Of a stretch of DNA of 64,000 nt, positions 10,677 to 23,014 are shown in pieces. The stretch is taken from NCBI GenBank assembly GCA_032358165.1, contig JAALGY010000008.1:372001-436000 (forward strand). Direction: 5' to 3'. The notes beneath the pieces were generated by a model. That model had not been told where the DNA came from, searched no databases, and saw nothing but the letters and a program-made list of their open reading frames with translations. The DNA comes from Diplosphaera chodatii (lineage: Eukaryota; Chlorophyta; Trebouxiophyceae; Prasiolales; Stichococcaceae). A program made the translations under genes and the position numbers. Each line of letters begins with the position of its first letter. Position 1 is the first letter of the stretch.

Positions 10677-13525
10677 TCAATGCCGCTGCTGCCAGCTGAG
10701 CATTGCATCCCACGGAATAGCTTCCCACCCGCCTGCCAATGTCGCCACGTCTGCCTCGTGCTTGACCGCCATGAGCCTGAAGCCGCCCTGCAGCCAGTTT
10801 GAATCAGCGGAATAGGACGCCGCCTCTCACGTCACAAGCAGCGGCACACGCAACGGGCCGCTAGCAAACACATGGAATGTAACATGCTGCGCACGTTCAG
10901 TGGGGCACCTCATAGCTGCGGGCCTGACCCGAGATACCAATATCGCACTCCAGCGGGACCACCTCCTCTGTGCGCAATGCCAGCCGCTGCGATGCGGCCT
11001 GCTGAACGAAGGCGTCATACACTGCCTGCGCACATGACTTGTACCACTAGGTGGCCATGTTCAACTACAAAACCACACAAGCTTGATCCTTGCAGTGTTA
11101 AGGAGATCAGTCGTGCAGCACCCCTTTCTATCAGGCACAAGCTCGGTGGCACGGTCACCCGGCCGCTGAGATCAGCATTGGCTAGTGCTGCGTGCATGCG
11201 TGGCCATACCTGTTCACGCACAGGACAGCACAGGAGAGCAGTGCCGCCTGGCGCCAGCCTCTGCTGCAGGGTGGCTGCCAGCGCTGCCGCCTGGTACGCC
11301 TCATACAGCACATCGCTCCCCAGCACCACCTGCAGTTCATCGTGCTCGCTTTCACAGTAAGCCAGTTGCTCAGCATGGATGATTGTCACGTGTGTGCTGA
11401 ATTGGTCACCCTGCGTTCCTGACTGTACTTGGCAACACAAGCATCCAGCTGTGAACCCATTCACGCATGAGAGAAGCTCGAGAACGTTCGGCAGTCCAGC
11501 ACCTGGAATTGGGCAGCAGGTGGCAGCCGCAGTGGGGTGTTCGGCACTGCGCCCTGCTCTGGAGGTGCAGCGCTGCCTGCACCATTGCCTATGCGCGCAT
11601 CTCGCTCTGCGCCGATGTCATCGCTGCTGGCATTCCGGGCCGGTGCATGACCAGAAGCCGCAAGGGCATCGCTCCAGTCCAGAGCCCGCACTGCCACACC
11701 GTCCTGCAGTCCAGTGTGCGCCATCCGTTCGGGCCATGAAAGGATCGCACAGCATTGGCTGGACACAAGAGCAGCGCAGGACCAGCGCCAATACAGCTTC
11801 TTGGCACACCCAGTCCCAGGTGTCTTTCTCCTGGGGCAGCGGCTGCTGCTGGCTGGAGGCGCGCCCCGGCTGCGCTGCATCGGGTGTGCCCTTGACTGAC
11901 GGCTGACTCCTTGGAGGGTCGGCAGCGGCTGCCAGGAAGTCGTCGAGGTCATCACAGCTGTCCGAATCTTCTGGGTCCCACGCACCATCTGCGGCTCCGG
12001 CTGCGGCGGCCGCTGGCTGTCTGACATCTGCAAGGGAGGCTGCTTCACAGCGCTCAGGGGCGCAGCGTGGGTGCTGTTGCTGCGGGCCTGGCTGTGGCTG
12101 GCCCTGCAGCGCAAGTGTCTCCTGCACCGAGCGCCGCAGCTGCTGCAGCAGCTGTGGCTCGATGTCTGACAGTGTCACCTGCACAGAAGACGATCAGTTG
12201 GTCAGGTGAACTGAAATCGCTGCATTTGCAGCATGTCATGCAGATGCTGCATCTTCGTAGACAGCGTCGTATACATCTGGTGTTTGGCGACCCACATGTG
12301 AGGCCCGCAGCTGCATTGCCAGCAGCCCGATCAGCCCAACGCCGGACCCAACCTCCAGCACCGTGCGTCCCGCGACCAGCTGTGGTGCCGCCAGCAGGGT
12401 CCGTGCCAGTGCCTGGTGTACACAGTTTCAGTACATCAGTCCCTGATGTCAGGCGACGCATCTGCACGGCAAGGCAGCTTAATCAGTGCAGGTGAGTGGT
12501 GTGGTCCACATCACAATTGCGGGAGCAGCAATCATCACAAACGGATGTCTCCATTACTGTGCTCAACGACAGCACCTGTGCCGCCAGCCACACGCGTGCC
12601 CCGAGGCCATCGCCCGCGAGGCAGCCCTCGCACACCGCGACCGCAACGCCCACCCCGTAGCGGTACACCCGTGTCTGGGTACACACGCGATGGCGTCAGG
12701 CCATCGAGTTGTCAGCCTAGTCACACGGGAGAGGCTGCCACCGAGTTGACGACAGCGTCCACAGACACCAAGCCTTTTGTTGACTGGCATTTTCAGAAAG
12801 CATCGTAACACCTGTGCTGGGGCAGCCGCGGGACCGCTGCACGCTGCAATGATCCGCGCAGCCGCTGTCTGCTCAGCTTCGCCTGGACGGCGAGTGGTCA
12901 GCAGTCGACCTCATGATCAGCGTGCCAGGCGGTGAGTTGCATTTCTGCAATACGATGCTCGTATGCACAGCTGGTGCACGCCCTCCCCCTGCTTACCCAG
13001 GCGACCCAGCAGCTGGGTGAGCACGGTGACTGCTCCAGCTTTCCGCGCCTACAAAGCATTCGGAGGTTGTTGTGGTACCTTTGCTGGTCGTGAATACGCA
13101 GCACAAGCACATGTTGTCGGCGACGCTGTTGCTTTCACATGCGGCACATGCCATGGCAGCATGGGCAGTGCGTGCCTCTTCGGCGTACGCAGACCTCTGG
13201 GTGACCCAGTTCTCAAGCTGCGTCAGTGCAGTGTATCGCCTACAAAGTCGACAGGGTTGACATGTGCACCCATCTGCATCATGTCCTGAAATTGCATGCC
13301 GACAGATACATGCTTGAAGTGTGCAGCACACGTCCCCACTTACCTGGGGGCGCTCGCAGGCTGCCTGATCGCCTGTATCCACTCTTCCACTCGCTCAGAC
13401 GCGATCAGCGCCTCAAAAACATCCGCCTCATCGGCCGTCGCCTGCACATATGCTGATGCTGTCATGTCTTGCTGCAGGCTCAAGCCCGCAAGTCGAAAAG
13501 GCGTAAATGCATGGACACTTATCAT
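10677..13525 (-). CDS. SAM-dependent protein methyltransferase, Methyltransf_16 type (FAM86/METTL21-like)
   Basis: Class I SAM methyltransferase, probably modifying lysine in a translation or chaperone protein. The start is ATG at 13525 (MISVHAFTPFRLAG). Eleven exons can be followed, and from the third onward phases agree. Ordered signals: GDGLGARVWLAAQ (the family's GxRVW motif), VLEVGSGVGLIGLLA (SAM motif I, about 12319-12365), VTLSDIEPQLL (motif II acidic, about 12145-12180), a long acidic low-complexity insert (EDSDSCDDLDDF), VRALDWSDAL (LDW motif, about 11665-11695), then VVLGSDVLYEAYQ (motif IV/post-I, 11302-11340). The C-terminus ends LSWQQRH. The layout fits EEF2KMT/FAM86 or METTL21. 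Motif I and the LDW and SDVLY blocks make the family safe; the substrate is unknown. It is divergent from the gene at 13842. Confidence 0.76.
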
Positions 13526-13841
13526 CCGATGAACGTGTAATGCGCAAGATCCGACCGCGCGACCGGGTTTCAGCTTTGCCGGAACCGTGCACGTGCCGCG
13601 AGCACAAAATTGCAGATGCCAGCTGCATGCTTCATCTTACATTCTTACTCGCCCCCACTCCCTCGTCGCGTCGTGAACAGCTTGAACTTCATCAGCCGTG
13701 CGGCATAGCATCACAGTATTTCGATCACGGAACGTCCTGTGCGTTCAAACTGCGGGTGGCGAAGTTGCATCCCAGTGATCCAGACTGGCCAACCTGAAGA
13801 GGACGGCAGCTCTCGGCGCCGTGCTTGTGTTGGGAGGCACG
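13526..13841. promoter_or_regulatory. Divergent promoter region, methyltransferase / acyl-anchor protein
   Basis: A 316-bp gap between divergent ATGs at 13525 (-) and 13842 (+). No specific element recognised. A CpG-rich patch lies at about 13545-13580. Confidence 0.4.
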
Positions 13842-15170
13842 ATGGGGCTCCTGGGGCTTCTCGACTGCTTCAGGCGCCGCAGCAAGCGCAAGGGGCCTGC
13901 CAGCACTGCTGGCTGTGCCGTGCAGCCATCCACATACCAGGCGTGTTGTCAGACAGCTGGGTCCACGATCTGCATCAAAACAATCAATAGGTGCCTGGAT
14001 GTACATCAACACGGTTAGCCGCTGTAAAGTTGACGCGGAGTGTGACTTGCAGGTTCTGCCGAGTGCTGCGCCGTCACCCGCCGCATCAGACACCCTGCCG
14101 CCAACGCACAGCGAAACGCTGCTGCCGGCAGATCAGCGTCATCCTACAGCTGTCGAGGCGCCGCTGCTTCTGCCGCATCTGGCAGGCGACACAGCGGACG
14201 CCTGCGACGATGAGCTGGTCACCATTTCCAGCGTGGCAGTGCATTGGGGCACGCTTCCTGCCCCACTTTCAACTGCAGCGCCCGTGGCATCCACAGCGCC
14301 GAAGTCTGAACTCGGCGCGGCTCCGACGCAGCAGGTGCCGCAGAGTGCACCGGTCACGCCGCCCTTGCCACGGTGCGTGAAGCTGTGGCAAATGCTCAGC
14401 TGTACAGCCTGTGCATCGAGGGAATCCTCCTGTACAGTTGAGGTTGTGCAAGGCACATGCGCTGATTTGAAGTGGAAGCCACATGAGCACTCAGAGACCC
14501 CTATCAAGTCCTATCGCTGATTTGGCGACCGTGTATCTATGCAGGCTGAAGAAGGAGACCGCGGCAGCAGCAGTCAGCGCAGCAGACGACAAGGAGAATT
14601 CCCGAGAAGCTGCAGCAGGTCCGCAGCAGCCCAGCCGAACTCTGAGCCAAGCGACAGCCTCGCCGGTGGAGAGCAGACCTGCGGGTGTGGCGCTGTTGCC
14701 GCTGCTGCAAGCCTCAGCGCCAGCGGCCGCCAGGCAGCTGGCATCGCCGTCGCCACCCACAGCTGCATCAGCGTGCTCTCAGTCGCCGCTGTGCGCCAGC
14801 ACACCAGCGGCCTCGCAGCTGAGCTGCGCCACCTCAGAGCTGACGCGCTTCCCCTTCGTGGTGGCTGACACGCCCTCTGGGCAGCACACGCCCCAGGTGT
14901 GCCCCGGAGGGCACCAGCCAATGCTGCACTGCTGCAGTTGGGCGACCAGAACTGCCCCTGTGTGCCAGCTGTTGTGTTTGGCAACAGGCCCACTCAGAAC
15001 CTGCTCTGCATGCTATCTGGATGGGCACCAGGAGATTACTGACATGAGTGGTTTGATTGGCGGTGCAGGTGGCGGGCATGGACAATAAGGTGGCACGCTA
15101 CAGGGAGGACAGGCAGCTGGCGCAGCGGCTTACCCCCTTTGCTGAGCGGTGTGCTGTTCTCCAGCGATAA
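13842..15170 (+). CDS. Unknown small protein with acylation-like N-terminus, Ser/Ala/Pro-rich
   Basis: Four phase-consistent exons (13842-13919, 14053-14372, 14545-14896, 15069-15170) give about 283 residues. The N-terminus MGLLGLLDCFRRRSKRK combines Gly-2 (possible N-myristoylation), a Cys at position 9 (possible palmitoylation) and a basic cluster, the usual peripheral membrane anchor. The middle is disordered Ser/Ala/Pro sequence with DDKENS. The last exon is a short charged helix (MDNKVARYREDRQLAQRL) ending CAVLQR. I do not recognise the family. The first donor (13920, GTGCAG) is the weakest join. It is convergent with RPA1. Confidence 0.55.
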
Positions 15171-15736
15171 GATATGCATTGCACCCCGGTGGCAGCCCTC
15201 AGCACTGCCTGCGGTGTGAGGATCGTCAGGACACCACATGTCAGTGACTGCGCTCATGGCGCACCTGGTGCAGGGTGGAGCGGGAAGTCAATGCAGAGGA
15301 GCAGTTCCGCAAGCGCCTGTCTGGCAGCCGACGCAGCAGCCTTGCTTGAATTTGCACTGTGCTATGATGCAGCCAGTGTGGACGAGGTTGGGCAAAGCGT
15401 CAAACCCGCACTGCTGCTGTAGTGCTTCACGCACGAGTACTTTCATTTGCTGGCTAAGTCACTCAAGTTAGCAACATTCGCAGCTCTCAGGCATCGTAAT
15501 GACAGCTTTGAATGACAGAACGCAGACACGCCAGCCATTTCCAGGCTGTGCTGCTTCAAGCTGACTGCCCCCTGTCGGAGGTCTGATCAAATCTCACAGC
15601 TGTCAACCTGAAGGGCCTCGCTACACCACACATTGTTTTCGATAACAGCTGCGTCAGAGCAGCTGCCAGACGTACAGCCCTTGCAGACACCAAATGGAAC
15701 AGCAGCAGCAGCAGCTTCTACAGCACTCTGCATATC
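15171..15736. other. Convergent intergenic region
   Basis: 3' UTRs of the unknown protein and of RPA1. No coding exon recognised. A short CAG run (about 15702-15715) lies at the RPA1 end. Confidence 0.45.
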
Positions 15737-18700
15737 CTATGACCATCCGCCACCACCATATCCACCACCACCGCCGCCATATCCGCCTCCGCCGCCGCCG
15801 CCAGCATTCTGAGGGCAGCGGCTGGCAAAGTGTCCGGGCTGGCCGCACTTGTAGCAGATGCCACCGCCGCCGCCGCCGCCGCCGCCCCCACCACCACCTG
15901 CTTCCACAGAGCGTAAAGGGCGTGTCATATGCGGGCCTCAGGGGAGGTTGTCATCACAGACAAGTGTCCAGCTTCTGGGTCCAACCTCTTCAGGACTTTA
16001 GGAAAGGGTGGCTCCAATGCCAACCTGTCACACTAGATCTGCGAGAAGCGCGACCCATGCAGGGCGTGCAAGCGGCAGTAGTGTCGGCGGAACCAGCATC
16101 AGCGGCAGCATTTGCAGCAGCAGCAGCAGCCGCAGCAGCATCTGGCAGCAGCGCACCGCCAAAGCCGCCCGCCCCGCCGCCACCATAGCCGCCGCCCCCG
16201 CGGCCATAGCCTCCGCCGCCGCCGCCGCCGCCAGCGCCCCCTGAATTGGGGCAGTCCCGTGACCAGTGGCCAGGCTGCCCGCATTTGTAGCACTCCCCGC
16301 CTGCGCTGCCGCCACCGCCTCCGCCGCCAGCGACATTGCCTTGGTACTGACCCACATTGGCCTGCACACAGCCAGCAGGTGTGACCGGCACGAGCGCTAC
16401 AACCAGAATGGCAGCAGTGGTGACAATGTTTCGGAGCAGTCAGAATGCCGGTGGGAGGAGAATGCACTCCATGGCCGCACCTGGCCCTTGGTATTAGGAC
16501 AGTCCTGCAACGGGCACATCATGTTTATGCTGAGTATTGATGTTACCAGTTGTTATGTTCGAAAGAACATGTCTCGCTGTCGCAGGTTGTGAAGCATGCA
16601 CAGTGCAAATCCACTCACCCTGCTCCAATGCCCGGTCTGTCCGCACTTGAAGCAAGCATTGCCCCCAGTGTCGCCCCCGCCGCCGAAATTGCCGGGCGCT
16701 GCACCAGTGAACAGGCCTCACATGAGCATCGATGATAACACAGTCTGTGGCGCATGGTACATGAACAGCATTCTCGTGCAGCTGCACAGGATGATAAGGA
16801 TGCACCTGCACCGCCTGCGCCGAAGTCACCCCCGCCCACGCCGCTTGGGCCTAAATGCCAGCACGGACATTAGGGTGTCAGCTGCAGCCTCCAGAGGATG
16901 TCAAGATGCTGTCCCCAAGCTCTTTAAGGTGGATACAGCTGCATGCAGACTGCAGCGTCCCACCTGGGCCGGCGTTGAAGCCGCCCCCGCCGGCGGCAGG
17001 CGCACCATACCCCCCGCCCCCTGCAGCGAAGCCGCCGCCGCCAAAGTTGCCGGCCCTGCCGCCGGCGCTGCCGCCGTACGGCTGCACCTGCGGCGGCGGC
17101 AGCGGCAGCATGATCGGCTCGCCCCGATGCAGCTTGCCGATGTGCTCCAGCAGCACCTGCACACAGGAGCGGAACGTAGTTGCTGGGGTGGCTGCGTGTG
17201 TGCTGTGGAATTCATCTTTTGAGGACAGAGGTGTCTCACAGGCGCTGCATGTCATGCAGGCCGGCTGCTATGAAATGTCAGGCACAATCCGTGAATCTAC
17301 GACCAGCATCGCTTTGGCTGGCCATACGCTGTTCTTGAACGCAATGGATGTTCATTCTTTTATTCATAAAGAAAGCGCACCGCGTTCTCCTCGGTGTAGT
17401 CGATGGGCTCGGTGTCGCGGATGGACACCTTGATGCGCGCCTCCTGGTTGTACGCCTCCTCCGCCACCTTGAGCTTGAAGGTGCGCTGCTGGAACCAGGC
17501 CGCCTGCGGGTCGCAGGCCAGCGCTTCGGCGCCCAGAAGGGACCGGTCTGACCGCGGGGCGCGCAGACGCTCAAGGACCTCAGCGGCTGCCATGAGCTGC
17601 ATGACGTGGATGGTTCTGGAAGGTGGATGGCGACAGTGCGTGTATGGGCAGACCTGGATGATGCGCTCGAACTCGGGGGTGTTCTCCAGCTGCTTGAGCT
17701 CATTCGCGGACTTGCCGATGATCTTGACGCCCGACTCCTCGAACGCCGTCAGCCACTGCGACCCCGTGTGGTCCTGCGCCATGAACCCTGGGGGTCAGAC
17801 ACGATCCAACAGCTGTACCAAGCACGGTTCCACTGTGACACCCAAGCACAGAGAGTGTTCTGCAACCACTGCACGTCATCTGCTGACGCTGCATGGTCAC
17901 CTGAGCAGTGACAGACAGCACATAGCGCCAGGTCGGCTGTGACACTTGCTGGCATCTCTCACACCACCTGCACACGAGGAGCACCCTTTCTGCATGCGCT
18001 GATGTGTGCGCACACGCAAGTCACCAGGGCTCTGGCCTTCGCATGCACGCATGTGACACGCTCAGAAAATGAATATTTAGTCCAGCATATGCGCACCAGT
18101 CACCACCATTCTCTGTGCACTTCTTCTGGCACGTCTTGCCAGCGTGTAGCAGCTGGCAAGCTGGATACGACATGTTCTCGTTGCGGACGAACGTCACAGT
18201 GCCCACGACCTGCAACAACACAGCTCGACTGACGCACAGACCCAGTTTTGCGCGTCCGCCTGGTAGAATATGACACAGTCTGCCTTGCATGCACGGACGC
18301 AGACGATTAGGCGCGCGACGCTATCATACGCTGTCATTGCATGCTGCGCTTTCTCAGACTGCTCATGTGTGCCGTTGGATGCGGAGAAGAAAATTTTACG
18401 GTGCATCAGCGGGCGCACCATGATGAACGCGATGCTGTCCTTGCCCAGATGCTCGTCCTTGATGGTGCCAAAGGTGCAGCGGCGGTCCTTGCGGCCGGCG
18501 CCGCTCATGCGCTCGTTGGACAGCGCCACCGCCTCCTGCTCCTTCCCGCCGCTGTCATACCTGCAGGCACCGCTCTGCTGGGTTGCTGCACGCAGCGGCT
18601 GGGCATCTTACTCCCTGACCCACCCTGCCAGGTATGCAGGGACATCAGCATGATACCATGCTCCTTTGTGGTAACAGCTGCAGCAGGTAGTACATGTGAC

Positions 18701-21700
18701 AACAGCAGCAAGCCTCACCATGCTCGCAGGGCGCCGGCTTCGGGGACATCCGGGTCCGTCTGCACATTTGAGAGGTTGAGCGTGGACAGCGTCTTGCCGT
18801 TGTAGTCCCCAATGCGAGCGTCCTTGACCTGCGTGCGACGAGGGGCAACCCTTGCAGAGCGACATGCGCAGGTGCAAGGCGCTGCACACAGCACCCGATC
18901 CTGTCGAAGCATAGCAATGCGACATCTTCTAAAACAGCCGGATCAAGGACGCACCGCGACGATGGGGTGCTTGCCCTGCAGAAACTCCTGCTCCAGCATG
19001 GCACCCGGCTCGTTGACGTACTGGCCCCACAGCGTCAGCTGCACAGGACCGCAACACACCTCAGCACGGCAAGCTGCCATGATCTGCCGTGCGAGCACGA
19101 CGAGAAATAGTCTGCACAGCACGAAGCCAATGTGCAGATGCAAAACGGCCACCTCCACGGTCTTGTTGGAGGCGTCCTTCAGGACGAGCGAGCGCTTTTG
19201 GGCGTCGGTGCCGTTGCGCAGCTGCAGGTTGTAGCTGGGGTCGCACCGCTCCACCACCCCCAGCACATCCACCATCGTGCCCGCCGGCAGGTTCTCGATG
19301 TCCTCGATGCGCCGGAACTGCAGTTGACAGATCAGCTTTGCGGGCTCTCACTGCTGCAGGGGGCCTGTCAGTGCAACCAAAGGATATCTTCAGCTTGCAT
19401 CGCTAGTTCCGGCACATGCGGTCAGAGGCAGATATATCTGCAAGATCGTTTACATGGTACTGAATGCTGGGGATGGCCTGGGTCTCGTCGTCCTCGGGCA
19501 CCACATCGATCTGCGTCTGGGTCTCCAGCGTGATCTCGAAGTCGTGCCCTGTCGTGTTGAATTGCTGTGCATGCAGGCAGAAGACAAGCGTCAGAGCATG
19601 CGCTGCACAGCCAGGCACAAAGCGAGCGGTGCCACAGCACAAAGCCCGTATCAGACGCACGACCTTGGTCAAAATACATAAGCCAGCATGCCAATGGCTA
19701 TGCTGCCTGAGGCTGGCAGTCCAAATGTTGCACCTTGTTGCGGACGGGGCGCAGGCTGGCTTTTGACATGGTGATGACAGCGCCCTGCTGAATGATCGGG
19801 TCGAATTTGTCGGCAGCGTCGTTGAAGCCAGTGACCATGATCTCGCCGCCTTGTGAGTCCAGCAGTGTGAAGCCTGCAGCATGACATGGCACGCAATTCA
19901 GCCCTTGGCTGAAGCAAGCATGCTTCATTCAACCCCACTGATCAGGAAGCAGGGCTGATGCTGTGGTGCTGTGGCTGTGTGATCAACTGCATGCGGACTG
20001 CACTCGTGGGCACATCAGCTGGGTGTGTTACAGCAGGGCTGACAAACGCACTGAAGACTTTGCCCTCGCCGCGCGCATTGCTGTACGCCCGCTTGGCGGA
20101 CTTTTGCGTGACGCGCGCCTTGATGGTCCATCGCGACTGGTAGTGGTTGAGGGAGGCAATTGGCACAATGCGCGGCGGCGCCTGGTCATGCGCCACCGCT
20201 GAGTTGGTCGACCTGCATGCCATGTATGTATGCCATGATACTTTCCAAGAAGCAATTCCTACGCTTGGAGTATAGTGGCGGCTGGATACAGTCTGCAGTG
20301 AAGTCCCTTCCATGCAGGCTGCAACTGGGAGCGCTGCAAGGCTTGTGCCCTGCCTGAAGTTGGGCGCTTGGCCGTAGCCGCCAGGGCCCTGCTGCTGCAT
20401 GCCGTCACCATAGCCGCCGGCGCCAGCCTGGCCGCCCTGGCCAAACCCGCCGCCTGTGCCCTGCCCGTACCCGCCACCACCCTGGCCATACCCACCCGGT
20501 GGTTTGCCATACCCCGCCTGACCATTCTGCACAGCGGCGCCGCCACCATTCGGCTGACCGTAGCCGCCGGCTCCATTCTGCATGCCGCCCGGGCCAGGCT
20601 GCTGGCCGTAGCCGCCGCCAGGCGGCATGCCGTTGCCAGCCGGCTGCGGGGCGCCGTACATCGGCTGTGCTGGCGGGGCGCCGTACATTTTGCCGGCCGC
20701 CGCTGCCGGCGCAGGCGCGGCTGCAGCCGCCGGCGGCAAGTCGAAGACGCCCACCTGCTGCTGCACGGAGGTACCTGCACGGTGGCATGCAGATGGTGAG
20801 CGCCGAACCAGCAGGCCGGCACATCGCATGGGTGCACACCTTGGCAGTGCTCTGGCCTCTGTCGATCGGCGCTGGCAGGTTGTGTCCACAACACCCACCT
20901 GCAGCGGGGGCAGCAGCGGCGGCTGCCGCCTCTGGCACCTTGGGCGGATTGGGATTGCCAATGGCAGCGCAGTGCCCCAGTTCCGTCACATTCAAAACGA
21001 TCAGCACCCTGCTCCAGCAACGGCACAGATTTGGGCGGGGCCGTGCACGTCAAGTGATGAAGCTCCGTGAGCGACCAGCAGAGCCATACGACTGAGGCCA
21101 GGCTGTGCGCCTGTTCACACCTGTTCCCATTGACGTGGTTTGCCAGGCAGTCTTCCACCCTGAGCACCGTGCCAAACTCTATACGGTGGGATAGCACCCG
21201 CTCATTGAGCTGCGTCGCCAGCATGACCTGCAACTAGTGAGATCACATTCGGTGGCATATCCACTGGCGTCACTCTTCATCCGCTTGCTGCACAGTCCAC
21301 AGCCCATCGGTGTGTGCCCTTCAGCACCGTACCTGCGCATAGTGCTGGCCGTCAGACAGCGCCAATCTGAAGCGTACGGTACCCGATGAGCCTGCACTCG
21401 CGTTGAGACGCTTGACCCCTGCAGACAGCACAGATGCGAATGTTGGCGACAAAGTTTGAACATACTTTGCATGTACTGCAGGGGAGTTGGAGTCCAGTGG
21501 CGCAGCAGGTGATGCATCCTTCCTGCGCCTGCTCGGGTCAAGACACTCTCAAGCCATTACAACGAATTCTGCCAACTTCCTGATGTGTGCATCATGCAAA
21601 AGCACCCAAAACCTTCAAGCCTCAACAGACCGAATGTCCAACATGCAGCAGCAGAGCACGCAAGAATATACAGCTTTACACATGCACGGTTCGCCAAGAA

Positions 21701-21835
21701 ACTGAGTTTGCGTTCATCTATAGTCTGCACCAGAGGACAATCCAAATGCTCACCGCAACACTGCATGACAGGAGTGAAGTTGGTGTCGCCAGACTGCAGC
21801 CTGGTCGCGCTCCCGACATCGAGCTGAAATGCCAT
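15737..21835 (-). CDS. RPA1: Replication protein A 70-kDa subunit with three C-terminal CCHC zinc knuckles
   Basis: Large subunit of the nuclear single-stranded-DNA-binding complex in replication, repair and recombination. The start is ATG at 21835 ([19 protein letters not shown], like plant RPA1 starts). Domains in order: N-terminal OB fold ([33 protein letters not shown]); a Gly/Tyr/Gln/Pro-rich linker (about 20350-20770); DBD-A ([47 protein letters not shown]); DBD-B ([28 protein letters not shown]); DBD-C ([33 protein letters not shown]...WCERC zinc site, [17 protein letters not shown]). DBD-C continues, after a GTGCGC donor at EENA, into [16 protein letters not shown] and a Gly-rich tail with three CCHC knuckles: [28 protein letters not shown] and [14 protein letters not shown]. 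It ends GGGGWS at 15737. Some plant RPA1 paralogues also carry a C-terminal CCHC; three in a Gly-rich tail is more than usual. Confidence 0.9.
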
Positions 21836-22230
21836 GATATCGTCTCAGCAAATCAGGTATGTCACTCAAGCGGTCCGCGGCACACCCCAAGAATGCAGCA
21901 GCTGGTCCTTGGGATGGACCAGGCAAACATTCTCAGGCTGACAGCCGTGCTACCGTGTGAAAGCTATTCGTCACTGTACCGAAAGTTGATTTGAGCGACT
22001 GTGATGATGGCAGCGCAGTCTGCGCGCAGCGATGGAAGTGGGGCACAGCATGGTTCGCCGTGCTGCGCAAAGGGATCTGCGGGACTACCAGTTTCTGTCA
22101 ACCAGGGGGTCTGCAAAAGTGGATCGCTGACGAGCAATCTCCGGAACATCTTGAAGGAGCAGCGGCCGTGCAGCGCCGTTCAGAGCACATGTGTGCGTTC
22201 GCAGCGCAGCAAACATTCCGCACACCTGTC
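21836..22230. promoter_or_regulatory. Divergent promoter region, RPA1 / ferredoxin 1
   Basis: About 395 bp between the divergent ATGs at 21835 (-) and 22231 (+). No specific element recognised, so regulation is unknown. Confidence 0.45.
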
Positions 22231-23014
22231 ATGGCCAGAGCGATGCTGACCACGGCGCCCGTATTCGCCAGGCTCGGCGCTGCACACAGGATCCAGCCCA
22301 GTCCAGCCTGCAGCGCCTTCAGGGGCCGCAAGCCGGTGTCACGTGCAGCAGCAGTGTTCCAGGTCTGGATGAAAGGGGCTCAGTCTTGTTTAGGACAGAT
22401 GCACGCAGGCCAGCTGTGGCAAATGTGCTCTGCTTGCTGACAGAAGCGCCTCAGGGGTGTAGCACACATGAAAACAGCAGGGATGGTGGGTATGCAGGTC
22501 AAGGCAGCCAAGGTCACGTTTGTGCTGCCGGAGGGCGACCGGGAGGTGATCGACTGCCCAGAAGACGTGTACATTCTGGATGCAGCGGAGGACGCTGGTC
22601 TGGATCTGCCGTACTCCTGCCGTGCCGGCGCATGCTCATCCTGCGCAGGTATCTGATCATGCGATCGAGTCCTTGCAAACTTACAGCGCCGGGATGCATG
22701 CACGGAGAGTCGCACATGTGTGATTTTGATGAGATTGCATACATACTCATGCCTACGCCGCCATTCAATATGCAGGCAAGGTAGATGCAGGCAATATCGA
22801 CCAGGACGATCAGACGTTCCTGGATGACGATCAGATTGGCGCGGGCTTCTGCCTCACATGCGTCGCATACCCACGGGGGTGGGTGGTACCAGAGTGCATG
22901 ACTTCAGGATGACTTTTTCCATGGCTTTCAGTGCTTCCCTTGCTGATCAACCCGCAACGTTGCAGGGACTGCACGATTCTGACACATCAAGAAGACGACA
23001 TGTACGACTTCTGA
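22231..23014 (+). CDS. Plant-type [2Fe-2S] ferredoxin, chloroplast (tandem copy 1)
   Basis: Electron carrier of the chloroplast stroma, expected to take electrons from photosystem I. Four exons close exactly: 22231-22362, 22498-22648, 22776-22878 and 22966-23014, giving 144 residues. Exon 1 (about 44 residues, [20 protein letters not shown], rich in Ala/Arg/Ser) is a plausible transit peptide. The core starts [18 protein letters not shown] and has all four cluster ligands: CRAGACSSC plus the distal [10 protein letters not shown]. The C-terminus is [10 protein letters not shown], slightly longer than the usual THxEEDLY. Cys replaces Val in the DVTI stretch before it (GDCTILTH). Splice sites fall at positions equivalent to those in the next gene, so this is a tandem duplicate. 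Confidence 0.93.

Noticed and set aside
15737..16730. CCHC zinc knuckles as a retrotransposon gag
   Set aside because: They join in phase to RPA1 DBD-C, and no protease, reverse transcriptase, integrase or LTR is present.
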